Positions 34,025 through 42,655 of a stretch of 64,000 bases of DNA are shown here, piece after piece. Every line of letters begins with the position of its first letter. Position 1 is the first letter of the stretch. A program made the position numbers and the translations under genes. This DNA comes from Marinobacter sp. 2_MG-2023 (GTDB lineage: Bacteria > Pseudomonadota > Gammaproteobacteria > Pseudomonadales > Oleiphilaceae). Location of the stretch: positions 310,001 to 374,000 of the forward strand of contig NZ_JAUOPH010000004.1 in NCBI RefSeq assembly GCF_030546935.1, read 5' to 3'. Below the pieces are notes generated by a model. That model saw nothing but the letters and a program-made list of their open reading frames with translations. It was not told the origin of the DNA and searched no databases.

Positions 34025-34620
34025 CCGCCACGGTTGAGACTTTGCCCGAGCTCCCGCAGCTGGAAGCTCTCCGAGACTGCGGTGCCGATCACATGAACCC
34101 GTCCCGCTTTCGATACCTGGAAGCTCTGGCCCTTCGCCTTCGCGCGAAAGGCCTGCAGCAAACCCGGCATTGGCAGAAGCTGGAGCAGGCTATTTCAGAT
34201 TATCAGGCCAGCTATGAATCACCAGCCCAGCCTTCCAAAACCGATGAAGCACACTCCCCCTCACCTCTGTCAGATCTTCTGGAAAGGCTGAACCAGTCGC
34301 CAAATATTCCTGCGACCCAACCCAGCTCAACACTGGAACAGTTGGTTTTCGGAGCAGCCCAAGAAGATTCCAGCCCGGCCCAACGTCGGCCATTAAAAGC
34401 CATGACAAGGGCCAACGCCGGGCGGGGCGAGCAAGCGTTACAGGAGCGTATTCGCCACGCCATCGAACACGCCCCCAAAGACGCCGGCCCGATAAACGCC
34501 CACCGCCTGGTAAGCCGGGCGCTGGCAGAAATGCAGAAGCTGTCGCCGGAGTATCTGAAACGCTTTGTGAACTATACGGATACACTGATGGCGTTAGAGC
34601 GGCTGGGGCGGAAGGGTTAG
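34021..34620 (+). CDS. DUF2894 protein, last gene of the MotAB-like cluster
   Basis: 199 residues, soluble. The N-terminal part contains CGADHMNPSRFRYLEALALRLRAKGLQQ, the middle is low-complexity, and the C-terminal part has IEHAPKDAGPINAHRLVSRALAEMQKLSPEYLKRFVNYTDTLMAL, typical of DUF2894. Function unknown. Its coupling to the motor-like pair suggests a cytosolic partner. Confidence 0.78.
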   Translation: MTATVETLPELPQLEALRDCGADHMNPSRFRYLEALALRLRAKGLQQTRHWQKLEQAISDYQASYESPAQPSKTDEAHSPSPLSDLLERLNQSPNIPATQPSSTLEQLVFGAAQEDSSPAQRRPLKAMTRANAGRGEQALQERIRHAIEHAPKDAGPINAHRLVSRALAEMQKLSPEYLKRFVNYTDTLMALERLGRKG

Positions 34621-34671
34621 GCTGCATGGATCCCAAGCAGGCACACTGAACAAACTACCAGCTACACACCT

Positions 34672-34712
34672 GGATGCACCACCCGTACTTCGAAGATATA
34701 TTTCATACATAC
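34672..34712 (-). pseudogene. Relic of an antibiotic-biosynthesis-monooxygenase-like gene
   Basis: On the minus strand ATGAAATATATCTTCGAAGT copies, with few changes, the first codons of the monooxygenase gene at 44698-45006 (MKYIFEV). Directly after it comes GGGTGGTGCA, which matches the very end of that gene. The middle of the gene has been deleted. Confidence 0.6.
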
Positions 34713-34860
34713 CCCTCCATTATTTGCGCAACCAAAAGCCCTGTGCTTGTATAAATATGATAGGCCAATTGGAAGGTAGCGCCTATCACCCTTCAACCCG
34801 CCGTGAGATCAACTGATTTCAAGCGGTCTGGCATCACTGTTAAACGGAGTTAGCTTTGTT

Positions 34861-35106
34861 ATGGCTTATGAAACGATTGATGGTCAAAAATACGAAAAAG
34901 AACTTCTGGATCTGGCCCGCAAGCACACGACCGGGCAAGGCGAAGGTAATTTGTCCAAAGACGAGGTGGCTGATCTTTTCAAATCTGCCCAGGATGGCAC
35001 CAGCGTGACTGAAACGGAAAAGGCTACGCTGGCGTATATCAGGAACAACTTTGACTTTACCGACGCTGCAGCCAAGGATTTTGACGCCGCTTTCGGCAAG
35101 CTCTGA
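34861..35106 (+). CDS. Small conserved hypothetical protein
   Basis: 81 residues, acidic and soluble, without cysteine. It begins MAYETIDGQKYEKELLDLAR and has EGNLSKDEVADLFKSAQDG and IRNNFDFTDAAAKDFDAAFGKL. The Asp/Glu spacing in LSKDEVADLF recalls an EF-hand-like helix, but no canonical calcium loop is present. Similar short proteins exist in related marine bacteria. Single gene followed by a strong hairpin. Confidence 0.7.
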   Translation: MAYETIDGQKYEKELLDLARKHTTGQGEGNLSKDEVADLFKSAQDGTSVTETEKATLAYIRNNFDFTDAAAKDFDAAFGKL

Positions 35107-35115
35107 TTAAGTAAA

Positions 35116-35150
35116 GCAGTAATCGGGGCAACAACATCCCCGATTACTGC
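35116..35150. terminator. Hairpin terminator between convergent genes
   Basis: GCAGTAATCGGGG and CCCCGATTACTGC form a perfect 13-pair stem with a nine-base loop, between the small protein gene and the convergent mscS-like gene. Probably works in both directions although T-runs are weak. Confidence 0.65.
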
Positions 35151-35167
35151 CCTGCCCCATTCTTCAG

Positions 35168-36001
35168 CTAGTTCGTTTCATTCACCAAAATGACTTTTCG
35201 ATGAGGGAACGGAATTTCTATACCCGCTTCATCGAGAGCCTTCTTGATCTGTTCCGGCACTGAATACAGCACATCGAAATAATGCTCACCCTCGCAAAAA
35301 GGCCTGACCAGAAAGTCTACGGAACTGTTATTCAGGGTTTCAACTTCAACAAACGGTGCAGGGTCGGTCAGGATATGGGGGTGGTTCGCCAGTACGCTGT
35401 CGATTACCTTTCGGGCTTCATCAATGCTTTCGTTGTAAGCGATACCAAAATGCATATCCACACCCCGCACAGGGTGGTGAGAATGGTTGGTAATCTGCTG
35501 CCCCCAAATCTGACTGTTGGGAATAATAATCTGCTGATTGTCGAAGGTTTGCAGGATGGTGGTGAACATATCCACTTCCCTGACATTTCCGAATTTACCG
35601 GCCGCATCGATAAAATCACCAACCTTGTATGGGCGGAATATCAATAGCATTACACCAGCAGCGAGATTGGAAAGCGTGCCCTGCAACGCCAACCCTATGG
35701 CAAGGCCGGCAGCACCGAGCAGGGCAATAATGGAAGCCGTCTGGACGCCAAAACGATTCAGTACTGCGATACCCACAAAAGCCAGAATGGTATAGCGCAC
35801 AACGCTGCCAAAGAACTTGAACAGGGTATCGTCCAGTTGGTCGTAACTCGCAGAGATACGGACAACAGACTTGTAAGCCTTGCCGGCAACCCAGAAACCA
35901 ATTATGAGAATAACCAGAGCTAACAGAATGTTGGTTGCCCAATCCAGAGCAGTGGGGAGGTACTGGTTGATATCCAGTTGATCGATATAATCCGTCATCA
36001 T
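35168..36001 (-). CDS. Small-conductance mechanosensitive channel (MscS family)
   Basis: 277 residues, close to E. coli MscS (286). Three spans at about 22-43, 63-85 and 92-125. The pore helix ALLGAAGLAIGLALQGTLSNLAAGVMLL carries the Gly/Ala pattern of MscS. The beta domain has VGDFIDAAGKFGNVREVDMFTTIL and IIIPNSQIWG. It opens at high membrane tension after osmotic downshift, so it complements the glucosylglycerol system functionally. Confidence 0.94.
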   Translation of the reverse strand: MMTDYIDQLDINQYLPTALDWATNILLALVILIIGFWVAGKAYKSVVRISASYDQLDDTLFKFFGSVVRYTILAFVGIAVLNRFGVQTASIIALLGAAGLAIGLALQGTLSNLAAGVMLLIFRPYKVGDFIDAAGKFGNVREVDMFTTILQTFDNQQIIIPNSQIWGQQITNHSHHPVRGVDMHFGIAYNESIDEARKVIDSVLANHPHILTDPAPFVEVETLNNSSVDFLVRPFCEGEHYFDVLYSVPEQIKKALDEAGIEIPFPHRKVILVNETN

Positions 36002-36076
36002 CTTGAGCTTCCTATGTGTTGAAGCTCATTAAAATAAGTTAACCTTCAGGCGTGCGCAATATTTATTTCTTGGCCA

Positions 36077-36901
36077 TTAGAGCAACACGCTAACCATGCC
36101 CACGCTGCTGACCACCAACAGCACTATGCCCAGCAGGCGGAAAAACACTGGTGTTTCAGCTTTCAGAATGCGTTCATGAAAGCGCAACCCGATCACATGG
36201 CCTATGGCTGCGCAGGGTAGCAACCACAGGTGATGAATCAGTTGCAGATCAAGCCCCACCCAGATGAACGCTGCCAGTTTGATAAGTACCAGAATGAACC
36301 AGAGACCAAACAGCGTGTCGCGCAGTTTTTCCCGCGCCAGGTGCTGTGCCGCAACGGCAATAATCAGCGGCGCGCCAATCAGCGAGGTGCCGCTGATATA
36401 GCCGCCAGCCATCAACAAAGCCACATCCACGCTTTTACTTTTACTGCGAAACGGCCGGTTAATGATGTAGGACACCGAGTAGATTGCGACAATCACGAAA
36501 ATAATTGCACTCAACACATTCGATGGCAGCGTAAACAGTCCAAACACACCAATCAGCTTGGGTATCAGCATCACGCGCAGCATGCGCCAAAGGTAACCCC
36601 AGTCAACCGTACCTTCCGTCGCAGCAGAGGCAACATCAGGTCCAAAGCCAGTCAATTTCTGCCGGCTCTGGCTATCTTTATTCGCTGAACTACGGCGATT
36701 GTTCGTCCAGATCGTCAGTGATGAAAACACCAACAGATGCACTGCAATAATGGGCAGAAAGACCAGCGGGTCGTCCTTCACCAGTAGCAGGAAAGGCAGA
36801 GACAGCACCGCCCCTCCAAAGCCCAGACCGGAGCGCACAAAACCACTCCAGATGAAAATGAGTGCGATCAGGGCGTATTGAATTACGGAAAGGTCTGACA
36901 T
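36077..36901 (-). CDS. TauE/SafE family sulfite exporter-like permease
   Basis: 274 residues with about eight spans. FVRSGLGFGGAVLSLPFLLL at about 22-41 and GGYISGTSLIGAPLIIAVAAQHL in the second half are the paired family motifs. Members export sulfite, sulfoacetate or related anions. The substrate cannot be told from sequence. Single gene. Confidence 0.85.
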   Translation of the reverse strand: MSDLSVIQYALIALIFIWSGFVRSGLGFGGAVLSLPFLLLVKDDPLVFLPIIAVHLLVFSSLTIWTNNRRSSANKDSQSRQKLTGFGPDVASAATEGTVDWGYLWRMLRVMLIPKLIGVFGLFTLPSNVLSAIIFVIVAIYSVSYIINRPFRSKSKSVDVALLMAGGYISGTSLIGAPLIIAVAAQHLAREKLRDTLFGLWFILVLIKLAAFIWVGLDLQLIHHLWLLPCAAIGHVIGLRFHERILKAETPVFFRLLGIVLLVVSSVGMVSVLL

Positions 36902-36946
36902 AACTTCCTGAACAGGGGAAAAATTTTCTCAATTGTAACGGTTTTC

Positions 36947-36975
36947 CAAAAAAAACACCGGGCAAAGCCCGGTGC
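36947..36975 (-). terminator. Rho-independent terminator after tctA
   Basis: On the minus strand CACCGGGC and GCCCGGTG form an eight-pair stem with a TTT loop, followed by a run of eight T, about 40 bases after the tctA stop. Confidence 0.9.
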
Positions 36976-37015
36976 AAATTTCTTTATATCTCTGCTAAAG
37001 CGGCTTATCTGCCAC

Positions 37016-38542
37016 TTAATCGCTCACCGGCCCCTCCTTGATGGCGGTGCGCATGCGTCGGCGCAATATCGGCCCGAATAGAGTCGGCAACACCAGGCCA
37101 AGACCGGCTACCAGCCACAGCCCAATGGCCAGAGGGCTTGACCAGAGCGTTGACCAGTCACCATCAGACAGGATCAATGCGTGGCCCAGATTTTTCTCCA
37201 TTTCCGGCCCCAGAAGCAGACCCAGAATAATGGGTACCATGGGAATCTCGAGCTTGCGCAGAATAAACCCGCCAACCCCGAAGACGATCATGAAGTACAG
37301 ATCGAAGGTACTGTGGCTGATGGAGTAAATCCCTACAAACGCCACCATGGTCACAATGGGCAACAGGTACATAGGCGGCACGGACAGCAGCCGCACAAAC
37401 ACCCCGATCATCGGAATATTCAGCACCAGCAGAAGTACGTTACCGATCAGCAGCGCAGCAATCACGCCCCATACGATGTCGGCATTCTGTGTGAACATCA
37501 GGGGGCCTGGCGTGATATTCAGGGAGATCAGCATAGCCAGCAGTACCGCTGTGGTGCCACTACCAGGCACACCCAGAGTCAGCATCGGCACCAAAGCACC
37601 TGACGCAGCACCGTTATTGCCCGCTTCCGGTGCCACAACACCACGGATATCACCTTCACCAAAGCGACCTTTTTTGCCCAGTACCGACTTTTCCAGGGTA
37701 TAGCTGATAAAGCTGCCCAAAGACGCACCGGCGCCCGGTAAAACACCAGCCACAAAGCCTAACAAACCACCACGCAGCTGGGTCGGAATTGTCGTTACGA
37801 CCTCTTTAAAACTCAGTGTCAGCTTACCCACTTCCACTTTGCTGCGGCCTTTGCCCATGCGTGATTCAACAAAAAACAGCAGCTCGGATATGGCAAACAG
37901 ACCAACAATCGCCAGAATGAAATCGATGCCCTCGTACAGCTCCAACACACCGCCGGTGTATCGCTGGGTGCCGGTGGATATGTCGATCCCTACGGTGGAA
38001 ATCATGATGCCCAGCGTTGCAGCAATGACCGTTTTCATCGGATTTTTGCCGGTAATACCACCCAGGGTGGCGAAGGCCAGCAAAAACAGCGCGAAATATT
38101 CCGCCGGCCCGAACGTCAGCGCAAAACGCGCCAACACGGGCGCCAGCATAATCAGCCCTATGGTGCCAATCAGGCTGCCCGCGAAGGACGCAATTGCCGA
38201 GATTGCCAAAGCATCCGCCGCCCGGCCTTTTTGTGCCATGGGATAGCCATCGAGGCAAGTCATCATGGCAGGCTCGTCGCCCGGAATATTCAGCAGAATC
38301 GACGAGATCCGACCGCCGTACATGGCGCCAGCGTAAACCGATGTGAGCAGAATCATCGCGGTTTCAGGCGGCAACCCCAGGGTAAAAGCCAGCGGAATCA
38401 GAATGGCAACGCCATTCGCCGGGCCCAGGCCTGGCAGACAGCCAATCAAAGTACCCACAAAGGCACCGAACAGCGCAAACATCAAGTTGTACGGTGTCAA
38501 CGCCACCGCAAACCCTTCCATCAGAAAGCCTATGGTTTCCAT
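37016..38542 (-). CDS. tctA: Tripartite tricarboxylate transporter large subunit TctA
   Basis: 508 residues with 11-12 spans. Family motifs FGAFVGTLIGCLPGLGPANGVAIL and a second copy-like GFVAGVLPGAGASLGSFISY, plus GRISSILLNIPGDEPA. It carries a tricarboxylate or other carboxylate with Na+ after TctC docks. Last gene of tctCBA, three bases after tctB. Confidence 0.95.
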   Translation of the reverse strand: METIGFLMEGFAVALTPYNLMFALFGAFVGTLIGCLPGLGPANGVAILIPLAFTLGLPPETAMILLTSVYAGAMYGGRISSILLNIPGDEPAMMTCLDGYPMAQKGRAADALAISAIASFAGSLIGTIGLIMLAPVLARFALTFGPAEYFALFLLAFATLGGITGKNPMKTVIAATLGIMISTVGIDISTGTQRYTGGVLELYEGIDFILAIVGLFAISELLFFVESRMGKGRSKVEVGKLTLSFKEVVTTIPTQLRGGLLGFVAGVLPGAGASLGSFISYTLEKSVLGKKGRFGEGDIRGVVAPEAGNNGAASGALVPMLTLGVPGSGTTAVLLAMLISLNITPGPLMFTQNADIVWGVIAALLIGNVLLLVLNIPMIGVFVRLLSVPPMYLLPIVTMVAFVGIYSISHSTFDLYFMIVFGVGGFILRKLEIPMVPIILGLLLGPEMEKNLGHALILSDGDWSTLWSSPLAIGLWLVAGLGLVLPTLFGPILRRRMRTAIKEGPVSD

Positions 38543-38544
38543 GA

Positions 38545-38991
38545 TTAAAAGCCCCCCAACAAGCCATTGGGCAAGCTTAAGGACAGCCCATAATTAAACA
38601 GTCCAAACACCACAACAGCGCTGATCAGGCCAGTTACAAACGAGTTGGTTACCGGTGCACCCATACGCCAACTCAAAGCACCAACGGCCAGGGTGGTAGA
38701 AATAATAAAGCCCAGAGGCTCCAGCAGAAGTGCATAAACCACCAGCACAACGATTGATATCAGCAGTTCAAGAGCCGATTTCCCTACTGGCCACTGAGCG
38801 TCTGCATCTGGCTTTATCATCAGGTACAAGCTACCCACCACCAGTACGACCGCCAACATGGTCGGAAAGGTTTCTGGCCCCACCCCCTCGGTACCGCCGA
38901 AGGGCTCTGGCCATTGTTGAGCTACCCAGCCGTAGGCAACCGCCAACACCAGCAGGAATAGCCCAAGAATACGATCACCCATACCAGTCAT
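38545..38991 (-). CDS. tctB: Tripartite tricarboxylate transporter small subunit TctB
   Basis: 148 residues with four hydrophobic spans and the usual FGGTEGVGPETFP near residue 30. Small membrane partner of TctA. The start overlaps the tctC stop by ATGA. Confidence 0.9.
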   Translation of the reverse strand: MTGMGDRILGLFLLVLAVAYGWVAQQWPEPFGGTEGVGPETFPTMLAVVLVVGSLYLMIKPDADAQWPVGKSALELLISIVVLVVYALLLEPLGFIISTTLAVGALSWRMGAPVTNSFVTGLISAVVVFGLFNYGLSLSLPNGLLGGF

Positions 38992-39965
38992 TTCAGCAGC
39001 CCTATTTCCCGGGACAGGTCTTCGATCTCCTGCACCTGATTGGTCACGAAGGCCTCAAACTCACCAGCTTTGGGATGGAACGGAATCAGACCGTTACTTT
39101 TCATGACGGCTTTCCACTCTTCACTGGCGTAGAGGGTGTCGATTGCCTTTACCCAATACTGCTGAGCGTCTGCTGAAGTGTCTTTTGGCATGTAAAAGCC
39201 ACGCCAGTTAGGGCCAAGCGCATCAATACCCTGCTCACGGGCAGTAGGGATATCGCCGAATTTACCCGGCAGGCGCTCCTCTGACAGTACCGCCAGCACG
39301 CGCAAATCGCCGGATTCCATAAAGCCGGTAGCCTCTGACACATCACCGGTAAAGGCGTCCACCTGGCCACCCACGACCTGGGTCATGGCTTCGCCGCCGT
39401 TGTTGTATGACAGGTAAGGAATGGATGGTAGTTTTTCAGCGCCTGCAGCCTTTGCGGCAATAAGGACTTTGAGGTGATCCCAGCCGCCACGGGCACTGCC
39501 GCCGGCGAATTTGACCGAACGCGGGTTCGCTTTCAGCGCGTCCATCAGTTGATTCAGGTTTTCATATTTGGAGTCTTTGCCTACAGCAATGATGCCGTAG
39601 TCTGCACCCAGTGCACCGATCCACTTCACCATGGAGGCGTCCATACCGGGAAACTGCTTCTGTGCCAACCGCGTGGTGGTGGCGGTAGACGCTGCGACGA
39701 TCAGTTTATCGTCGTTTTTACGCTTGCTGACCGTGTGAGCATATGCCACACCGCCGCCTGCGCCGGCCATGTTAACGGTTTGCACCGTTCCATCGACCAG
39801 ATCAAGGGTTTGCATCACGTTGCCGACACTGCGGCAGGTAAAATCCCAGCCGCCGCCTGGATCGGCTGGCGCCAGGCACTCGACTTTTCCGCTGGGTTGC
39901 CAGGCCATGGCAGACATACTGAAGGCGGCTACTGCCGCAAATGCGATTGTTCTTTTAATAAACAT
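38988..39965 (-). CDS. tctC: Tripartite tricarboxylate transporter binding protein TctC
   Basis: 325 residues from the ATG at 39965, chosen over 39971 because AGAGG is eight bases upstream of it and only two from the earlier ATG. Signal peptide to about residue 22 (ending SAMAW). ECLAPADPGGGWDFTCR and DVPTAREQGID-like (GDIPTAREQGID) motifs define the family. It binds the carboxylate in the periplasm. Divergent from the sensor kinase gene. Confidence 0.93.
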   Translation of the reverse strand: MFIKRTIAFAAVAAFSMSAMAWQPSGKVECLAPADPGGGWDFTCRSVGNVMQTLDLVDGTVQTVNMAGAGGGVAYAHTVSKRKNDDKLIVAASTATTTRLAQKQFPGMDASMVKWIGALGADYGIIAVGKDSKYENLNQLMDALKANPRSVKFAGGSARGGWDHLKVLIAAKAAGAEKLPSIPYLSYNNGGEAMTQVVGGQVDAFTGDVSEATGFMESGDLRVLAVLSEERLPGKFGDIPTAREQGIDALGPNWRGFYMPKDTSADAQQYWVKAIDTLYASEEWKAVMKSNGLIPFHPKAGEFEAFVTNQVQEIEDLSREIGLLK

Positions 39966-40147
39966 ACACATTACCTCTTTGTTGTTTGAGCACTCAGAGT
40001 AAAAGGCAATGCGTAGTTCCTGAAGTTTGCGGGCGTAACGCGTTTAAAAAAACTACTGTGCTTTTTGTGCATAAAGTTCACGAGCAAACCCGCCAACGGT
40101 GTCCTACCCTTTACCCATTCCATTGATGGACGATTCTTAAGAGCCTT

Positions 40148-41794
40148 ATGCCTGTTAAACGACGCACCAAACTCAAAACCCGCATGATTCTCACCCTGGG
40201 CCTGGTGAGCGCACTGCAAACAGCGTTTATCGGGGTATTTGCCGGTTATTACCTTAGCGAATCCCTATACAGCGAAATTGGCCAGCGTGCGCTGATGGTG
40301 GCCAAAACCGTTGCCGCCAGCCCCGCAATTATTCAGGGCATACAGCAGAAGGACGTCGAGTCTCTCAACACGCTTACCCATACAATGGCTGTCACCAACG
40401 AAGCCTTGTTCATCGTGATTGGCGACCACAAAGCTATTCGCCTGGCCCACCCCTCACCCGATCGCATCGGACACTCCATGGCGGACGACGACGGCGACTT
40501 TGGCCGCCGCGCGCTGGAGGAGGGAGAGGGTTATGTGGCCCGTGCGGTAGGCAATCTGGGCGAATCCATGCGCGGTAAAGCGCCCGTGTTCGAGCCCTCC
40601 AGCGGCGAGATTATCGGCATTGTGTCGGTGGGATACAGCGTAGGGCAGGTAGAAGCAACGGTGCAGCGCTACAACTTTGTGCTGTACGGCGTTCTGGGCG
40701 TGGTCTTGCTGGTTAGTATTCTGGCCGCGGTGGTCATCGCCGGTCGGTTCAAGCGCGCTATTTTTGGTCTGGAACCGGAAGAAATCGCGGGGCTCTTTCA
40801 GGAACGCGATGCTACTCTACAATCGATACGTGAGGGCATTATTGCCATCAATCGTCACGGCATTATCACTACGGTAAACCGTGCCGCCCTGACAACTCTG
40901 GAGCTCAGCCCAGATACCCCCATTGCGGGGCGACCGATTCTGGAAGTATTACCGGAGAGCGACCTGATGTCGGTTCTGACCACAGGTACGCCGGATTTCG
41001 ATCGCGAAGTGTGGCTGCGCAACCGCCAGATGGTGGTGAACCGGCTACCGATGCGCCAGGGCAACGAGATTATTGGCGTGGTGGCCAGTTTTCGACTGCG
41101 CAACGAGCTGGACCAGGTCAGCCAGCAGCTCACGCACATCCAGCAATACGCCGACACTCTGCGCAGCCAGACCCATGAATACTCCAATAAACTCCATACC
41201 ATTGCGGGGCTGATTCAACTGGGCGCTTATAAGGATGCGCTGAAGCTAATCGGTAACGAGGTGATCAGCCATCAGGCGCTGATACACCTGCTGCTTGAAG
41301 CGGTGCCAGACCCCATCATTGCAGGTTGCCTGCTGGGCAAACACAACCGGGCGCGGGAAATGGGCCTGCATCTCGACATAGACCCAGGCAGCCAGATGGC
41401 CGACCTGCCTGATAACCTGCCACGGGATCAGTTGGTGAGCGTGTTGGGCAACCTGATTGATAATGCACTGGAAGCCACCCGCCGCCACACAGGTGCAAAC
41501 GGCCGGGTGCATTTGTCTATGACCGACCTCGGCCAGGAGCTGATTTTTGAAGTGGAAGATCAGGGGCCGGGCGTGGCACCGGAGGTACAAAACCGCATCT
41601 TTGAAAAGGGTGTGACCAGCAAAGCCGGTAACGAACACGGTTTTGGGCTTCACCTGGTGCGCCAGTTCCTCGACAGCTGGGGCGGTTCAGTAACCGTGGA
41701 GAATCTGGGCGAAGCAGGCGGCAGCCGCTTTACCTTATACTTACCCAAAGAACCCACAGGCAGGAGCCAACCGTGCCCCCCATCCGACTGCTGA
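40148..41794 (+). CDS. CitA/DcuS-type sensor histidine kinase
   Basis: 548 residues. A first span (about 13-35), a periplasmic PAS-like sensor (about 36-172) with AVTNEALFIVIGD, and a second span (about 176-198). Then a cytosolic PAS (about 215-320), a phospho-acceptor HEYSNKLHTIAGL near 338, and an ATPase domain with LIDNALEATRR and GHGFGLHLVRQ-like (NEHGFGLHLVRQF). Members sense citrate or C4-dicarboxylates. Opposite tctCBA, it probably controls that transporter. Overlaps the regulator gene by 22 bases. Confidence 0.92.
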   Translation: MPVKRRTKLKTRMILTLGLVSALQTAFIGVFAGYYLSESLYSEIGQRALMVAKTVAASPAIIQGIQQKDVESLNTLTHTMAVTNEALFIVIGDHKAIRLAHPSPDRIGHSMADDDGDFGRRALEEGEGYVARAVGNLGESMRGKAPVFEPSSGEIIGIVSVGYSVGQVEATVQRYNFVLYGVLGVVLLVSILAAVVIAGRFKRAIFGLEPEEIAGLFQERDATLQSIREGIIAINRHGIITTVNRAALTTLELSPDTPIAGRPILEVLPESDLMSVLTTGTPDFDREVWLRNRQMVVNRLPMRQGNEIIGVVASFRLRNELDQVSQQLTHIQQYADTLRSQTHEYSNKLHTIAGLIQLGAYKDALKLIGNEVISHQALIHLLLEAVPDPIIAGCLLGKHNRAREMGLHLDIDPGSQMADLPDNLPRDQLVSVLGNLIDNALEATRRHTGANGRVHLSMTDLGQELIFEVEDQGPGVAPEVQNRIFEKGVTSKAGNEHGFGLHLVRQFLDSWGGSVTVENLGEAGGSRFTLYLPKEPTGRSQPCPPSDC

Positions 41795-42468
41795 TCGCCG
41801 AAGACGACCGCCAGATTGCAGAAATTCAGCGCCGCTTTATTGAACGCCTGGGGCAGGTGGAACTGTGCGGCATCGCACACACCCTGGCAGACGCCCGGGA
41901 ACAGGCCGAGGTGCTGCAGCCCGACCTGATCCTTCTGGATGTGTATTTCCCCGACGGCAGCGGCCTGGATTTACTGCGCGAACTGCGCGCCAGTGACAAC
42001 AGCAGCGATGTAATCCTAATTACCGCCGCCAAAGAAGTGGACACGCTACGCACTGCCCTGCGCGGCGGGGTGTTCGACTATATCCTGAAGCCTCTGGTGT
42101 TCGAGCGCCTGGAAGAGGCCATAACCCGCTACTGTGACCACCTTGCGCGCCTATCGGCACTGAAACACCTGGGCCAGGACGAAGTAGACGCCCTGCTCCC
42201 GCGCAACGCCGGCGAAACGGGCAGCGACACCCAGCATAGACTGCCAAAGGGAATCGACGTTATTACCCTCGACAAGATCCGCGAATTGATCGCTGATGGC
42301 AAACCCTGGAGTGCAGAAGAAGTGGGCGGCGCCATGGGTGCATCACGCACCACCGCCAGGCGTTATCTGGAATACATGACAGGCACCGGAACTCTGGTGG
42401 CCGAGGTTAGTTACGGCAGCGTTGGCCGGCCAGAGCGGCGCTACCGGATGCAGGGTCTCCCGACCTGA
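41773..42468 (+). CDS. CitB/DcuR-type response regulator
   Basis: 231 residues from a GTG at 41773 (AGGAG upstream, inside the kinase gene). The receiver domain (about 1-120) has the acidic pair IAEDD and phosphorylation site [15 protein letters not shown]. The C-terminal helix-turn-helix (about 165-225) has [23 protein letters not shown]. It most likely activates tctCBA when phosphorylated. Confidence 0.92.
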   Translation: MPPIRLLIAEDDRQIAEIQRRFIERLGQVELCGIAHTLADAREQAEVLQPDLILLDVYFPDGSGLDLLRELRASDNSSDVILITAAKEVDTLRTALRGGVFDYILKPLVFERLEEAITRYCDHLARLSALKHLGQDEVDALLPRNAGETGSDTQHRLPKGIDVITLDKIRELIADGKPWSAEEVGGAMGASRTTARRYLEYMTGTGTLVAEVSYGSVGRPERRYRMQGLPT

Positions 42469-42479
42469 GTACCAAGGAT

Positions 42480-42632
42480 TAACCACCCATTCCGGATCGT
42501 CAACCTCACCAAGAGCCCGGATTTCACAAAAAGGCGCCGCACTGCGGATAATCTCAGCCACGTCGCTGCTGTGTTGCGCCTACATCGCATCCCGGCTGGC
42601 TTTGCTGTCCCAGTGGGCAATGGCTATAAGGA
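42480..42632 (-). pseudogene. Truncated duplicate of the monooxygenase gene (3' half)
   Basis: About 150 bases almost identical to 44707-44860, the C-terminal half of the monooxygenase gene on the same strand. It reads AEIIRSAAPFCEIRALGEVDDPEWVV, against a single-digit number of changes in the intact copy, with one in-frame stop further upstream. The 5' half is absent. Confidence 0.8.
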
Positions 42633-42655
42633 TTTTGCGATGCACAAGCGAGCAA

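Noticed and set aside
30682-34620. Annotating the cluster as Zorya
   Set aside because: The soluble partners are DUF3348 and DUF2894, not ZorC/D/E, and the family is widespread outside defence loci. Only the build is similar.
39966-40147. Sigma-54 promoter before tctC
   Set aside because: GG and GC elements can be found but their spacing is one base too long.
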